From the NCBI GenBank assembly GCA_000697355.1, contig JNEN01001234.1, positions 1 through 64,000 on the forward strand: 64,000 bases of DNA, read 5' to 3'. Positions within the stretch are counted from its first letter, which is position 1, and the number at the start of each line of letters is the position of its first letter. Below are positions 22,665-33,777 of this stretch, one piece after another. The notes beneath the pieces were generated by a model, which saw only the letters and a program-made list of their open reading frames with translations, made no database searches and was not told the origin of the DNA. Source of the stretch: Syncephalastrum monosporum B8922. Lineage: Eukaryota; Mucoromycota; Mucoromycetes; Mucorales; Syncephalastraceae. A program made the position numbers and the translations under genes.

Positions 22665-23940
22665 ATGATGCACTCTGAAGTCACCAACCCTCTCTCGACC
22701 CTCTCCCTCAAGGAAGACTCGATCAAGAAGCCTTTGACCAATGCGGCCGATGAGGACGAAGACATTCTCAAGGAGAACCCTCGCCGTTTCTGCCTCTTCC
22801 CCATTAACTACCATGAGGTACGGATCTTTTTATGCTGCTCGTTGTGGTGTGGTATTGACTCTTTGCTTTCCTTTGCTCTTCCTTCCTGTGCATTGTTCTG
22901 CGTGGTTAGGTCTGGCAAATGTACAAGAAGGCGGTTGCATCGTTCTGGACTGCGGAAGAGATTGATCTCTCCAAGGATCAGAATGACTGGGAGAATAAAA
23001 TGACCAAGGATGAGCGGTACTTCATCTCGCATGTGCTTGCTTTCTTCGCCAGTGCGGATGGCATCGTCAACGAGAACTTGGTCGAGCGCTTCTGCAACGA
23101 GGTCCAAATCCCTGAGGCCAAGTGCTTCTACGGCTTCCAGATCATGATTGAGAACATCCACGCTGAGACCTACTCGCTCTTGATCGACACGTACATCAAG
23201 GACTCGGCTGAAAAGGAGCATCTTTTCGATGCGATCGCCACCGGTATGTTCCTTTGCCATTTCTGATTTTGTTTTATTTTGTAATTGCCACGCGACACGC
23301 ACGCGCGACGCGTTTGTGCAACCTCAAGAGGAAAACACTGATTTTTTCCTTCTTTTGACTTGACACAGTTCCCTGCATCAAGAAGAAGGCTGAATGGGCA
23401 TTCAAGTGGATCTCGTCGAACGGCGTGTTTGCCGAGCGTCTCGTTGCCTTTGCTGCGGTCGAGGGCATCTTTTTCTCTGGCTCGTTTGCGTCCATCTTCT
23501 GGCTCAAGAAGCGTGGCCTGATGCCTGGCCTGACCTTCAGCAACGAGCTCATCTCGCGTGACGAAGGTCTCCACACCGACTTTGCCTGTCTGCTCTACTC
23601 TCACCTCCGCAAGCAGCCTGCTCAGGAGCGTGTTCTCGGCATCATCCGCGAGGCCGTCGAGATCGAAAAGGAATTCTTGACCACGGCCCTCCCCGTCGCA
23701 TTGATCGGCATGAACGCCACCCTCATGTGCCAGTACATTGAGTTCGTGGCCGACCGTCTCCTCGTCTCGCTCGGCATCGACAAGTTCTACAAGGCCACCA
23801 ACCCCTTCGACTTCATGGACATGATCTCGCTCCAGGGCAAGACCAACTTCTTTGAGAAGCGTGTCTCGGACTACCAGCGTGCTGGTGTCATGAACAAGGC
23901 CCCTGAGGAGAAGGCCTTCACCCTCGATGCCGACTTCTAA
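22665..23940 (+). CDS. RNR2: Ribonucleotide reductase small subunit (class Ia)
   Basis: Three exons (22665-22817, 22910-23243, 23369-23940) encode 352 residues. It makes deoxyribonucleotides with the large subunit by hosting the di-iron tyrosyl radical. Iron ligands and radical site are intact: [12 protein letters not shown], then [18 protein letters not shown] with the Tyr in CFYGF, then [15 protein letters not shown]. The C-terminal FTLDADF is the tail that docks to the large subunit. An ATGATG start gives MMHSEV; either ATG could be used. Codon choice is strongly biased to C-ending codons in exon 3, as expected of a highly expressed gene. Length is slightly under yeast Rnr2 (399), due to a shorter N-terminus. 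Confidence 0.97.
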
Positions 23941-24446
23941 GACCATCGCCTATCACTCACTCTGCTTTGTCTCCTTCTCGTTCTCGTTCTGGCGTGGATT
24001 CCAGATACTTTTGCATTCTTCACTTATATTCCCATCTTCCCCCTCTTTCACCCCTTCTCTTCATTCTCTTATATCTGTAAATAATAAACATCTGTTACTT
24101 CCATACGTAAACAAACCATCCCGCTGGTCGCACAGGCGTAGCATCCCCACTGTCGTCATATCCTACCCTCTGAAATCCACTCTCGATTTACGCTGTCAGA
24201 CGCGAGGGTGCGCGTAACTAGGTCATTTGTCTCGATGGAGCACTTTATTACCTACGCATCGCGTGAATGGATCCAAAATAAAAAAAAAGAGAACGATAGA
24301 GCAATTTTTATTGAAAAAAAGAGCAAATGCCAAGAATAATACAGATGCAATGGGGATAAATGTCGGACAGGAGGAATGAAAGAGACAAGCGAAGCGAGAA
24401 TCAAGAAAGAAAGCGGGGACTTTTTTTTCGCTTTTTCTTTTGCACT
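23941..24446. other. Convergent 3' region
   Basis: About 500 bases between the convergent stops of the RNR and VTC genes. CT-rich RNR 3' UTR with AATAAA at about 24083-24088. No gene seen. Confidence 0.5.
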
Positions 24447-26689
24447 TTAAATGTAAAAGAGGGTGGGTGCCTTAACGGTGAACTTGAGGTACGCGTTCAG
24501 CCCCACCGCGAAGAGAAGAGCACAGCAGATCACGGTTGGACCCATGACATCGTCGTACGGTCCAGCGGCGCGTGCGCGGATCAGCTCGCGTCGACGGTAG
24601 TAGAGACCCATGCCGTAGATCAGCGTCGAGAGCGAGACGAGGGTGTAGACGACACCGCTGATCTTGCCGACCGCATCGCCGGCGTTGAAAAGCGCAATCG
24701 AGAACGTGGCCATGAGTGAACCGAACGACATCCACGAAAAGTAGGTACGCTCGTTGGCAAAGAATACCTTGGGCTCGACCCGAAGCGGGGTGACGACCTT
24801 CTGCGGCACCTTGACACCTGGCGGAAGGATGACGGGCTCGCGCTCAGGCCGACGGGGCGTCGGGTTGACCAGGCGCTGGAACGTTTCGCCGAAACGCTGG
24901 GGAAAAGTCAAGAGACGGTCCACAAAGCCGGTCGATTCGGTGGAGGGTGTGGCCGTGGACGATTTGGAGGCAGATGAGATGCCCATGTACGACGTAGGGC
25001 CGCGTTGGCCCAGAAGTGAGGTGCGTTCGGTGGGGGATGCCTCGGACGACGGCTTGCGCGAGTCTTGGCGTCTTCGCATCTGTGGCTCCATCGCGATCTG
25101 GACGTCCTCCAAATCCTCCGACCCGGCCGAGGACGATGCCTTGCCCTTGCCGGTGGTCGAGCCTTGGGCCGAGGGCGAGCGTGACAGACGCATCTCGGGC
25201 TGGGCCTCGTCGTCGATCTGCGCCAGCCAGTACGGCAACAGGGCGACGCGCGTGTCAAACAGGATGGCCACGCCGTGCACAAACTTGCTAAACTGGTGCG
25301 CCTCCTCGAGCATGTCGCTCTCCTCAAGATCCGTTACCCAGTCCGGCTCGCTCTCACCCGGCGCGAGGTCCAGCTTGATCTCAAACGTCGCAAAAGGGTA
25401 TCGGTTCACATCGCCCGGCGGCAGGGCTTTGAAGGGGAAATCAATGTCGGCGTCCGGGCGGTGCCACTGGCCCTCGGCGCGGCGTGTGGTGGGATCGTTG
25501 GGGAAGAGGTGCGAGTCTTCGCGGATGAAGCAGAGATCGGTGTCCAAAGCCATGCGCACGCGCTTATCACCGGGGATCTGGAACGCAGTACGTCTGTAGT
25601 AAGTCCGCAATACTAGAGAAACAAGAAAGTAGATGTGTCAGCCCAGGACATGTCTCTCTCTCTCTCGCTCTCTGAGAATCATTCGACTTGTGACTCTACC
25701 TGGCTGCATGTGCTGCTCCATGATCATCTTTTGCACGTCCTTCAAGAGCTTCTCGTGACGCTCGACGTCCTCCTCCGATTTGCCCGGAGCGGCTCGCATC
25801 TTGTTGACTGACTTTTGGATAAATGTTTGGTCGCCCTGCAGAAAACCGTTGACGTATTTGTCCTTGATGACAAAGCGGTTCGTCAGCTCGCCGCGTTCCT
25901 CGTCGGCCAAGGTGCGCAGTTCGACCGCGATGGAGGTATTGTTCTTTGCGGAGCCATACCAGCGCAGGCGAACGATTTGTGAGCCAGAGGCAGACTCGAC
26001 GCGGGTGTTGTAGGCATCGAGGGCCTGGTTATCGAGGTAGAGAGAAGAGATGGGTGGGTCAATATCGTCCTCTTTCAGGCTGTTGTCGCGGTACACGAGC
26101 ACGGGCAAGTGGCGCAACACATGCGTCTTGAGCTCGAGAATGTTCTCCAGGGGTACAAAGTAGCGTTTGACGACGGTTTGGCTAAAGTCGGAGGCGTTCT
26201 CTTTCTGCAGTTGCACCGACGGCTTCTTGAAGGACATGCGCTTGCCGCCCTGGCGGGCCTGGGCAAAGAGCTCGGAGAGTTTGATCAGGATCGAGTCGTA
26301 GTCTTGCTTCCAGAACGGGCACTGGTTGAGGCGCACCATGAACATGGGTCGCAACACGTAGTTGGTGTGCCTGTCGTGTTTCTTGACAATCTTTAGAAAA
26401 CCCGTGTAATTGAGGCGAGAGTATCGTGCGAGGCGGTTGACGTCGTCTGCAATCTGGTTGATCTTTTCCTGGGTGCGACCGAGTTCGCTCTCGTCCGCGG
26501 ATTGCTGCTGCTCCACCGTACGCTCGTACTCGTCCATACGATCCATGATTTCTTCCATCTTTCGCTGGTGGAACGCATAAATCTGAAACACGTTTTTGTT
26601 GGTAAATAAACGACAACGTTTAAAGACGACAGTAAAAACGCCAGCTGCAGGTCAGAAAAGACGAGCTGGTGACACACACACACACACAC

Positions 26690-26738
<49 letters not shown>

Positions 26739-26974
26739 ATGTGTACATACACACACACGCGTATATACATGCACATACACTATGTCGTCGTTTTATATCG
26801 ACTTACTTTTTCAAGGTTGCTGTCGAGAACTTCGACAAACTCGGTCTCGTCCTTTTCAGTGAAGGGTCTATCTTTCTCGGCTTTTCTGAGCTTCTTCTTG
26901 AGCCCATCGTAGTCAATGTAGTTTTCCCGCCATTCGAGGTATATAGCGTCTTTCAATTGCGACCCGAACTTCAT
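24447..26974 (-). CDS. VTC complex SPX-domain subunit (Vtc2/3/4 family)
   Basis: Three exons (26974-26807, 26582-25700, 25612-24447) encode 738 residues. An SPX domain (MKFGSQLKDAIYLEWRENY, later RYSRLNYTGFLKIVKKHD) is followed by the VTC tunnel domain (LRHLPVLVY, RLRWYG, RTAFQIPGD, FATFEIKL, FSKFVHGVA), a Ser-rich linker and a VTC1-like three-helix membrane domain (VEPKVFFANERTYFSWMSF). The VTC complex polymerises polyphosphate and moves it into the vacuole or acidocalcisomes under SPX/inositol-pyrophosphate control. The N-terminal half resembles Vtc2/3, yet many tunnel residues of catalytic Vtc4 are kept. One basic position (VERKT in yeast Vtc4) reads VELRT here. I leave the subunit class open. 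Intron 1 holds a microsatellite. Confidence 0.93.
26672..26738. repeat. CA and ACATAC microsatellite in VTC intron 1
   Basis: A CA dinucleotide run of about 19 bases passes into a regular hexamer repeat (ACATAC-type) of about eight units. It lies inside the first intron of the VTC gene, about 70-135 bases inside the donor. The array is expected to vary in length between strains. Confidence 0.9.
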
Positions 26975-27878
26975 AATGAAAGGAAACTAAAGAAGAGGAG
27001 GAGGAAAAGAGAGAGAGACGGGCACGAAAATAAAGAATAAAAGAGAAAAAAAAAAAGCAAGCTTTCTTCCAATGCCTTTACATGGATCATTTTCGCGGAG
27101 CATGAACCATCGCAAACAGTTCAGAAAGCAATGAGCAAAAAAAAAGGTGTCCGCGTTCCAACGTTACACACGCTTTGACCGTCAACCACTCGACAGCGTG
27201 GATCAGACAAGCGTGACCCCATGCCTCAATTTCACTGGTTCGTAAAGTATCATTGACATTGATGTCCAGCAGTGGCTACATCCACCGCGGTTCCCGTTAT
27301 CTGCTATTTTCCCTTCTCTTTGTCTATAATGTGCCGAAGCAGAATTTTTTTATTGTCAGTGTATATAAGGAAAAGGGTCCAATTCAATGACGTTTCAGCC
27401 ACCACCGCTCTATTTTTCTTCTTCCTGGTGTGGCCATGTTTGTATGGAAAAATGGCATACGCTACCTCGCTATCACATAGGATGGCGCTCCTTTTGCCTG
27501 CGACGAAGACAATCAGGGTTATGCGCCCACAGGATATCAACTGGCGACTATCTGTCGTAGTCAAGCATGTTCGACGTTTGACTAGGGAAAAGCACATAGA
27601 CGGCTGGAACTCTTGCCAAACCATGCCAGACCCACATTGTGTTTTTCTGCAGTGTAATTACGGATACAATGAAGACGGAGATGCTTCATCCATGTCAGCT
27701 AGCCGTGCACAGTATAAAAGACGCAGGCACCTTTGGCACGAGTGAATTAAGCACCAGGATCGGGGAAAGTTTAAAATCGCTGTTAATGCAATGAAAAATA
27801 AAATTATTCCAACTCTCATCTCAGCCACTTTTGGTCCCTCTTCCTTTTTTAAGCTTTTTGCTGCATACCACTGTGTCA
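26975..27878. other. Divergent intergenic region VTC/NMD3
   Basis: About 900 bases between divergent genes, presumably two promoters. Purine-rich next to VTC and with a TTTTTT-rich stretch near 27840 before NMD3. A 157-codon plus-strand ORF (27272-27745) lacks any recognisable domain and has random-looking composition, so it is not called. Confidence 0.5.
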
Positions 27879-29742
27879 ATGGAGTACCACCCCGAGATCA
27901 CCCAGCAGCTCATGTAAGCGCATTGGACCAAAGAAAGACTTGTACTGACCACGTCAACCTTCTTACGGCCGGGATCTATGCCACTCATAGTCTGGTAAGT
28001 CCACGATCATGCGATGGGGAGTGTGACCTGCCGCAGTACAAAAATACTAAAGCCCGGCGTGCTTGAATAGTGTCCTGGCTGCGGTACACCTACGCCACCC
28101 AACCCGGCCAACCTGTGCGTGAACTGCATTCGGAATGAGGTCGACATTACAGAGGGCATCCCGAAGCAAGCGACCATCCACTTTTGCCGCAACTGCGAGC
28201 GCTACCTGCAACCGCCTGGTATCTGGGTGACCGCCACGCTCGAGTCGCGCGAGCTCTTGACGCTCTGTCTCAAGAAGCTCAAGGGCCTCAGCAAAGTGCG
28301 TTTGGTCGATGCCGGCTTCATTTGGACCGAGCCCCACAGCAGGCGTATCAAGGTCAAGCTGACCATTCAGAAAGAGGTAAGCCGTCGGCTGAGTCATCCC
28401 TGACGCAAGCTTACAAAGCCTCGTCTTTTCTTTTTTTTTTCTTCTTCTTTCCTACTAGGTCTTTGCCAATACGATCCTGCAACAAATATTCGAAGTCGAG
28501 TATGTGGTGTCCTACCAGCAGTGTGACGAGTGTACGCGTATGGCTGCCCAGAACACCTGGAAGGCGGTTGTACAAGTGCGTCAGAAAGTGGAGCATAAGC
28601 GTACCTTCTTGTACTTGGAGCAGTTGATCCTCAAGCATAACGCACACAAAGATACCACCAACATTCGTGAGGTCAAGGACGGTATTGATTTCTACTATGG
28701 TCAGCGCGCGCATGCCATCAAGATGCTCGAGTTCCTGAGTGCGGTCGTGCCCATGAAGTACAAGACCTCTGAGCAGCTCATCTCCACCGATATCCATACC
28801 AGCTCAAGCAATTACAAATTCACCTACTCTGGTAAGCAAAATAGGAACTCAAGGAGAGAAGAAGACACACAGAGAAAGAGAATGTGTAACTGACGGGTTG
28901 TCTTTGAATGAATAGCCGAAATTGCGCCGATCTGTAAAGACGACCTGGTGTGCATCCCAAAAAAGATGGCCAATGGCTATGGTAACATTAGCACACTCCT
29001 GATCTGTACGCGCGTGGGCAACTCGCTGCAGCTGATGGACGTCAACACGCTCAACTATGCCGAAGTCACGTCGAACGTGTACTGGCGTGTGCCCTTCCCG
29101 CCCCTCGCGTCGGCCAAGGCCATGACCGAGTACACCGTCTTGGACGTCGAGCCGCTGGGCACCTCCCGCGGCCGGTACGAACTCGCCGACGTTCACGTGG
29201 CACGGACGACCGACTTTATGAGCAACGACGTGCAGTACATCACTCGCTCCCACCTCGGCAACGTCCTCAACCCGGGCGACACCGTCCTCGGCTACGACCT
29301 GACCCACGCCAACTTTAACAATGACGAGTTTGACAAGCTCGACCGGCGGTCATTGCCGGACGTGATCCTGGTCCGCAAGACGTATCCCGTGCGCCGCAAG
29401 AAGAACAAGCAGCGCCAGTGGAAGCTGCAGCAGCTCGGCAAGGAGGTCGACGACATGCTGCCGCGCAAGCAGGACCAGGCCAAGATCGAGAATGACATGG
29501 AAATGTTCATGCGTGATATTGAAGAAGATCCCGAGTTCCGCTCGACCATCAACGTCTTCAAGAACCAGGGCCAGCCCAGCGCTGCGCAGCCTTCGGGCGA
29601 TGCTATGATGGAGAGCGATATCGAGGAAGAGGACTTCCCAGAGATCTCCCTCGAAGAGATGCTCGACGAGATGCAGATCAACATGGACGGCCCTGATCAG
29701 CCTCATTCGGCCGCGGCGGACGGTGACGTTGAAATGGCATAG
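27879..29742 (+). CDS. NMD3: 60S ribosome export adaptor NMD3
   Basis: Five exons (27879-27913, 27991-27994, 28071-28376, 28459-28831, 28916-29742) encode 514 residues. NMD3 rides on pre-60S particles and recruits Crm1 through a C-terminal export signal. Zinc-binding Cys pairs are visible (CPGCG, CVNCIR, FCRNCERY, QQCDECTR), followed by the conserved KVRLVDAGFIWTEPHSRRI, LEQLILKHNAH and ARTTDFMSNDVQYITRSHLG. The tail is acidic with leucines (ISLEEMLDEMQINMD), fitting the export signal. Exon 2 is only 4 nt; without it the first zinc motif (ILCPGCG) is out of frame. Length fits the family (about 500). Confidence 0.96.
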
Positions 29743-29897
29743 ACGGATGAATGAAAGCTGTATATTACCTAAAGTAAAACGTATAAATGTATAGAACAAA
29801 AAAAAAAAAAAAAGAAAAAAAAGAAAAGAGGAAAGAGAAACGAGGAAAGAGAGGAGAGAGGAAGGAGGGAGGTAAAAGAGATCCAGGATCATCGGCA

Positions 29898-30074
29898 TCA
29901 TGACGATCGGTGGAAGAGGCGGGAGAATTTGCGCTGGATTTGATCGATGGCGCCTCCAATGGCGGCCATGGGAGCAAGGAAGGGGGCACAGCAGCCGCAA
30001 CCTACGGCGGTAGACGGCTCGCTCGGTGACGTGAAAGGTTCTTGTGTAGCACTCTTGTTCTGGCTGCTATCCAT
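29898..30074 (-). CDS. 58-residue small protein with Cys pair motif
   Basis: A short uninterrupted ORF starting MDSSQNKSATQEPF and containing VGCGCCAPFLAPMAAIGGAI, then a basic amphipathic end (IQRKFSRLFHRSS). The Ser/Thr-rich head, CGCC cluster and Gly/Ala-rich hydrophobic patch look more protein-like than chance, and the ORF fills most of the gap between NMD3 and LSM1. The cysteines next to a hydrophobic patch could be lipid-modified, but that is speculation. No family recognised. Part of a spliced gene is also possible. Confidence 0.4.
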   Translation of the reverse strand: MDSSQNKSATQEPFTSPSEPSTAVGCGCCAPFLAPMAAIGGAIDQIQRKFSRLFHRSS

Positions 30075-30506
30075 GATACGGTACAGTCTATCAATCTATC
30101 CTCTGGGGCTTTGGAGGAAAAGGACAAAGAAAAAGTGGCAAGAAGCGGACAGGGTGAGCCAAAGAACAGCTGACAAAGCAGAAGCGACGGGGACGTACTA
30201 TCCAAGCAAAAGCGGGTGAAAGGAGTGAGGAAAAGCGAGTGAAAGGAAACGGTGGAATTCAGTTGTTTGACAAGCGGACGCAAAACTTTGGACGGGGCTG
30301 TGCTGTTCCGGGTCTCGTTCCTGCAGCACACCAACCAGACCCTGTCAGACCTTATCTCCTTATTCTGCTAGAGACGTCTATGCGCCTGTCCTTGCCGACA
30401 CGTGTCTACAGTGGAATACACATGGTATACATGGTATACATATATAATATAACAGCGAGAGGATAAGTACATAAGTATAGACGTATTTTACAGGACGCGG
30501 ATATTT
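30075..30506. other. Intergenic, no gene seen
   Basis: About 430 bases between the small ORF and the LSM1 stop. Purine-rich near 30110-30180; no domain-bearing ORF on either strand. Confidence 0.5.
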
Positions 30507-31094
30507 TTAATAGAGATCGTTTTGAGCATTGTCTACGCAGAAGCCCTGTTGGTGTAAGACCTTGTTCCGGATCTTTTCTATCCGCTGCTTGACCTCCATT
30601 TCTTGTCGCTGTGCCACCAGGATGTCCTCCACAGGCACCTTCCGCAGTGCTGAGCTTTCTTCCTTGGCCTCGTCCTGTACCAAAGCGATAGAACACACAG
30701 AATGAATGAACGGTCGCACGCTGATATGATTCTACGAGCTTTACAATTTCACCAAGCAGGACCACGTTTTCTCCTCGGATCAAGAATATGCCTCGCGGGA
30801 TATCACCATAGCAGCTGCCCACATAAATGCGCTCGATAGTATCTTGGAGAACAAGATTGGCTTTTTTTCATTCTGTAAGTGCGTGTGCTTGTGCGGGTTT
30901 TAAGTGGGTATATATACCGAATTGGTCGAATGATCGTAGGGTGCCAATCAGTTTTCGTCCATCGCGTAGGACAATAACGACTTTTTCTGGTGCAATCGTT
31001 GGTTGAGTGTAGTCAGAACAGTTAGGCACGTACTATCGACGCTCTCAATGAGACCCGAAGAGGTTGTGAAAAATGGACCCGAGGTAATCTCCAT
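30507..31094 (-). CDS. LSM1: Sm-like protein LSM1
   Basis: Four exons (31094-31034, 30986-30918, 30860-30745, 30674-30507) encode 137 residues. LSM1 forms the cytoplasmic Lsm1-7 ring that binds deacylated mRNA 3' ends and promotes decapping in P-bodies. The Sm1 motif ([20 protein letters not shown]) and Sm2 motif ([16 protein letters not shown]) are clear, with [14 protein letters not shown] between. The C-terminal helix ([18 protein letters not shown]) is typical of Lsm1 rather than Lsm8. Length matches Lsm1 proteins. Confidence 0.95.
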
Positions 31095-31713
31095 AGTGTT
31101 ATTCTGTGTGTATGTTAAAGTAGTGTGTATACGTGTGTACTTTTAAAGAGCGGAAAACCAGGCGGGGTTCTTTGAAGGAGAGACAGAGATTCTGCCTTCA
31201 ATTCAGCTTTTTCTTTCTTCTTTTTATTTCTTATATCCCACGGCTCCATTGCCCCCCTTCTTCCTTCTTCTTTGGCAGCACTCATACCTGCTGTAATGCT
31301 ACATAGCATACGCGACGCTTGATTACGGTAAAAAAGAAAAAAAGAACTATTATTTTAAGCCGTAGAAGGTATGCATAACTGCCCGCCCGTCTCATGAGCA
31401 GAGGCCGTTTCCTGCCCCAAACATCAGTAGAGGCGGTCTGCAGTATGTAGTGATGCCAATGTCAAAGAGACACATAATACTGTGATCTATGCTTTGAAAG
31501 CTTAAAATGGCAAGATGTGTCTGTGTGTGTAGCAGAAAAATTAGGAAGAAAAAAGATGTGTATAAACCTGAGCGTCCCATTGGTTACGATGATATCCATA
31601 GAATTGACACATATAAAGAGGTCCAAGACCAAAGCCACAGGAGCTACCCCTTTACTCTTCTCTCTCTCTTCTCTCTTTCTTTCTCTTGTTCGCTTCCCTT
31701 TCTCCTTTCTCCA
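31095..31713. other. Divergent intergenic region
   Basis: About 620 bases between LSM1 and the methyltransferase gene, presumably both promoters. The last 60 bases before the methyltransferase start are strongly CT-rich. No gene seen. Confidence 0.5.
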
Positions 31714-32904
31714 ATGGAACAGTCTCCGGGTCAGGTGCTTGACTGTATCCAAGAGCACTGCCATGAAGTGTTTGTGCAGCGCAAACAGGACGCAGCTGCC
31801 TTTTTAGTCCACTTGGATGCTGCGCTTGACCTTTTAGACCGTCTCATTCAGCATTCCTACGATCGGTTTACCAACATTGAACTCGAGGATGGCAGAGAAG
31901 AAGAAGGAGAGGATGACACCGACCGGGTGTTGTCGCACCACATTGCCCGCGCGAATACTATCGCCTCGTCTCTCCTGGTGAAAATCGTCTCGGGTGAAAT
32001 TCTTTCCGGAGACGACGCAGCCGACAGCGACCGTGTCGACCGCGCGGCTCAACTCCTGGCCCATCTCTCTGGCCGAGGAGGTAACGTCGCATCGCATGAT
32101 GCAGCGCGTCTGCGTCTGCTTCTGCTTGTTTTTACTTTACTGACTGTCTCCCTGTCCATGTAGCCGCGGGTGCTATCACGCGCACTTGGCACATCCCGTA
32201 TCTGGATGCGAATGGTGACCGACGCGAGCGACGCATTCGATTGCATGAGCCGAGCTACATCGGAAATGATATCGGATTCAAGACCTGGGGCGCCGCTCCT
32301 CTGTTGGCAAAGTAAGAAGGGAATGGCGGTGGAAAAAAAAAAAAAAAAAAAGGAAAAGAGAGGATACTCATGCATGACCCCAATTAGGAAACTCATTCAG
32401 CAAAATTTGATACCCAATCTTGCCACACGCAAGGTGCTTGAGCTCGGCACAGGCACAGGCCTCGTCGGTCTCATCTGCGACCTTCTCGGCGCGCCCGAAG
32501 TTCACCTCACGGACTACCATGCGTCTGTTCTGAAGAATGTTGCCATCAACGTCGAGCTGAACAAGAGCAAAGCTCAGGTCAGCAAGCTGGATTTTTGCCA
32601 GGTCGCAGCCGGTCACGATCCCGCGTGGGAAGGACGCAAGTTTGACCTGGTCATTGCAAGCGACCTGCTCTACGAGATGGAGCACGCAGAGCACCTGCCT
32701 GTCGCTGTCGAGAAGCTGATGGAAAACGAGTTTTATTTCATGATACCCCTCCGGGACACCCACTGGGACGAAGTCAACCGGTTCGAAGAACGCATGAGCG
32801 AGGTGGGTCTGACCCTGCGCCGTACCGTCGATATTGAGCGCCAGGACGAGGATGCTGTCGTTGTGTATCGCTACTATGAATTTTGTAGAGCGTCGGTGGC
32901 CTAG
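31714..32904 (+). CDS. Family-16 (FAM86/METTL21-type) methyltransferase
   Basis: Three exons (31714-32080, 32164-32311, 32388-32904) encode 343 residues. The SAM-binding motif VLELGTGTGLVGL, the acidic loop HLTDYHASVLKNVAINVELN and FDLVIASDLLYE mark the Methyltransf_16 fold, which modifies lysines in proteins such as eEF2, eEF1A, Hsp70 and VCP. The N-terminal 120 residues are helical and acidic, as in the EEF2KMT/FAM86 subgroup. The WGAAPLLAKKL segment just before the SAM motif is typical. The protein target cannot be read from the sequence; eEF2 is a reasonable guess. A poly-A run lies in intron 2. Confidence 0.85.
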
Positions 32905-33096
32905 CGAGCTAAATTCACTTTTTGTAGTACACATGTATTGCCATGGATGCGTTCCATGGCTCATCTCATTACTGTCTAATTATAAGCACATAGATTCCCA
33001 GCATAGAAACATTAAAGCATTTCATATACAAACTCCACAAAGATTTGAAGGATAGAGATACTGTACGTATAGTACTGTAGATGTATCAGGTATATA

Positions 33097-33777
33097 TTAC
33101 TTGTTCACATAGCGGATGATAGCCTTGACATCCTTGTGGAATTCTCGTGCATTGAACCAGTTGACGAGCCACTTGGGCAGCCAGCCACCCGCATTCGAGT
33201 GCTGGACGGCAATCCACTCGACACCGCCGTCCTCTAGCTCACGTACAGACTCCCATGACTCGTACTGGCCTCGGACATAGCCAGGGTGGACTTGCGCCGA
33301 CGACTGCACAGGTTTCGACACGATCCTGAAGCAACGCTTGCCGTTGTCTTGCTCCTGTTCCTCGGTCGCGACGAGTTCGACAAACTCGCGTCCGCTGGCC
33401 AGGGTGGCCTTGAAGGCGAGGCGATACACCCCGGCTTCCCCTGACGACGGCGGGGCCAACGGGAAGAGGAGCTTGGCCTCTTGCATTAATTCGACATATT
33501 TGGGCTCGTTCATCGAGTGATTATTGAAAAGGACATCTCTCAGCGCATCATACGTGACGTCGTGGTGTACGCTCGACCGCTGCAAGTAAGCACACCCGCG
33601 GTCCTGGCTGTCTCGCCATCGTCGGCGCGTCCTGACCACCCCATTCTGGTAGACGGTCGGCCATTCCTTAGATTCGGTGATTCGCTCTTGCAGCTCTGCA
33701 AAGAGTTCAGCGTATCGGGCCTGGAGCTCCTCTGGACTTGCCTCGCGTAATTGCGTTTCCTCAATGGTGTCCAGCAT
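33097..33777 (-). CDS. START-like protein of DUF3074 type
   Basis: A single exon of 226 residues. N-terminal helix (PEELQARYAELFAELQERI), then a fold ending in ARGYVRGQYESWES-like and GGVEWIAVQHSNAGGWLPK, a closing helix (NWFNAREFHKDVKAIIRYV) as in START domains. Fungal DUF3074 proteins belong to the START lipid-binding superfamily. No signal peptide or membrane segment is visible, so it is likely a soluble lipid-binding protein. Ligand unknown. It is convergent with the methyltransferase gene. Absence of introns is unusual for this window. Confidence 0.75.
   Translation of the reverse strand: MLDTIEETQLREASPEELQARYAELFAELQERITESKEWPTVYQNGVVRTRRRWRDSQDRGCAYLQRSSVHHDVTYDALRDVLFNNHSMNEPKYVELMQEAKLLFPLAPPSSGEAGVYRLAFKATLASGREFVELVATEEQEQDNGKRCFRIVSKPVQSSAQVHPGYVRGQYESWESVRELEDGGVEWIAVQHSNAGGWLPKWLVNWFNAREFHKDVKAIIRYVNK

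Noticed and set aside
23170..23946. Long minus-strand ORF over the RNR gene
   Set aside because: Antisense to the conserved RNR exons; no domain and poor composition.
24754..25599. Long plus-strand ORF of about 280 codons
   Set aside because: It is antisense to the third exon of the VTC gene, whose protein carries clear conserved motifs; the GC-rich codon bias of that exon explains the open antisense frame.
27272..27745. 157-codon ORF upstream of NMD3
   Set aside because: No domain and random-looking composition in a divergent promoter region; no splice logic connects it to NMD3.
27930..27994. A longer second NMD3 exon starting near 27930
   Set aside because: It would be in frame, but the intron left before it would be about 20 nt, too short to splice, and it would insert an unconserved stretch before the first zinc motif.
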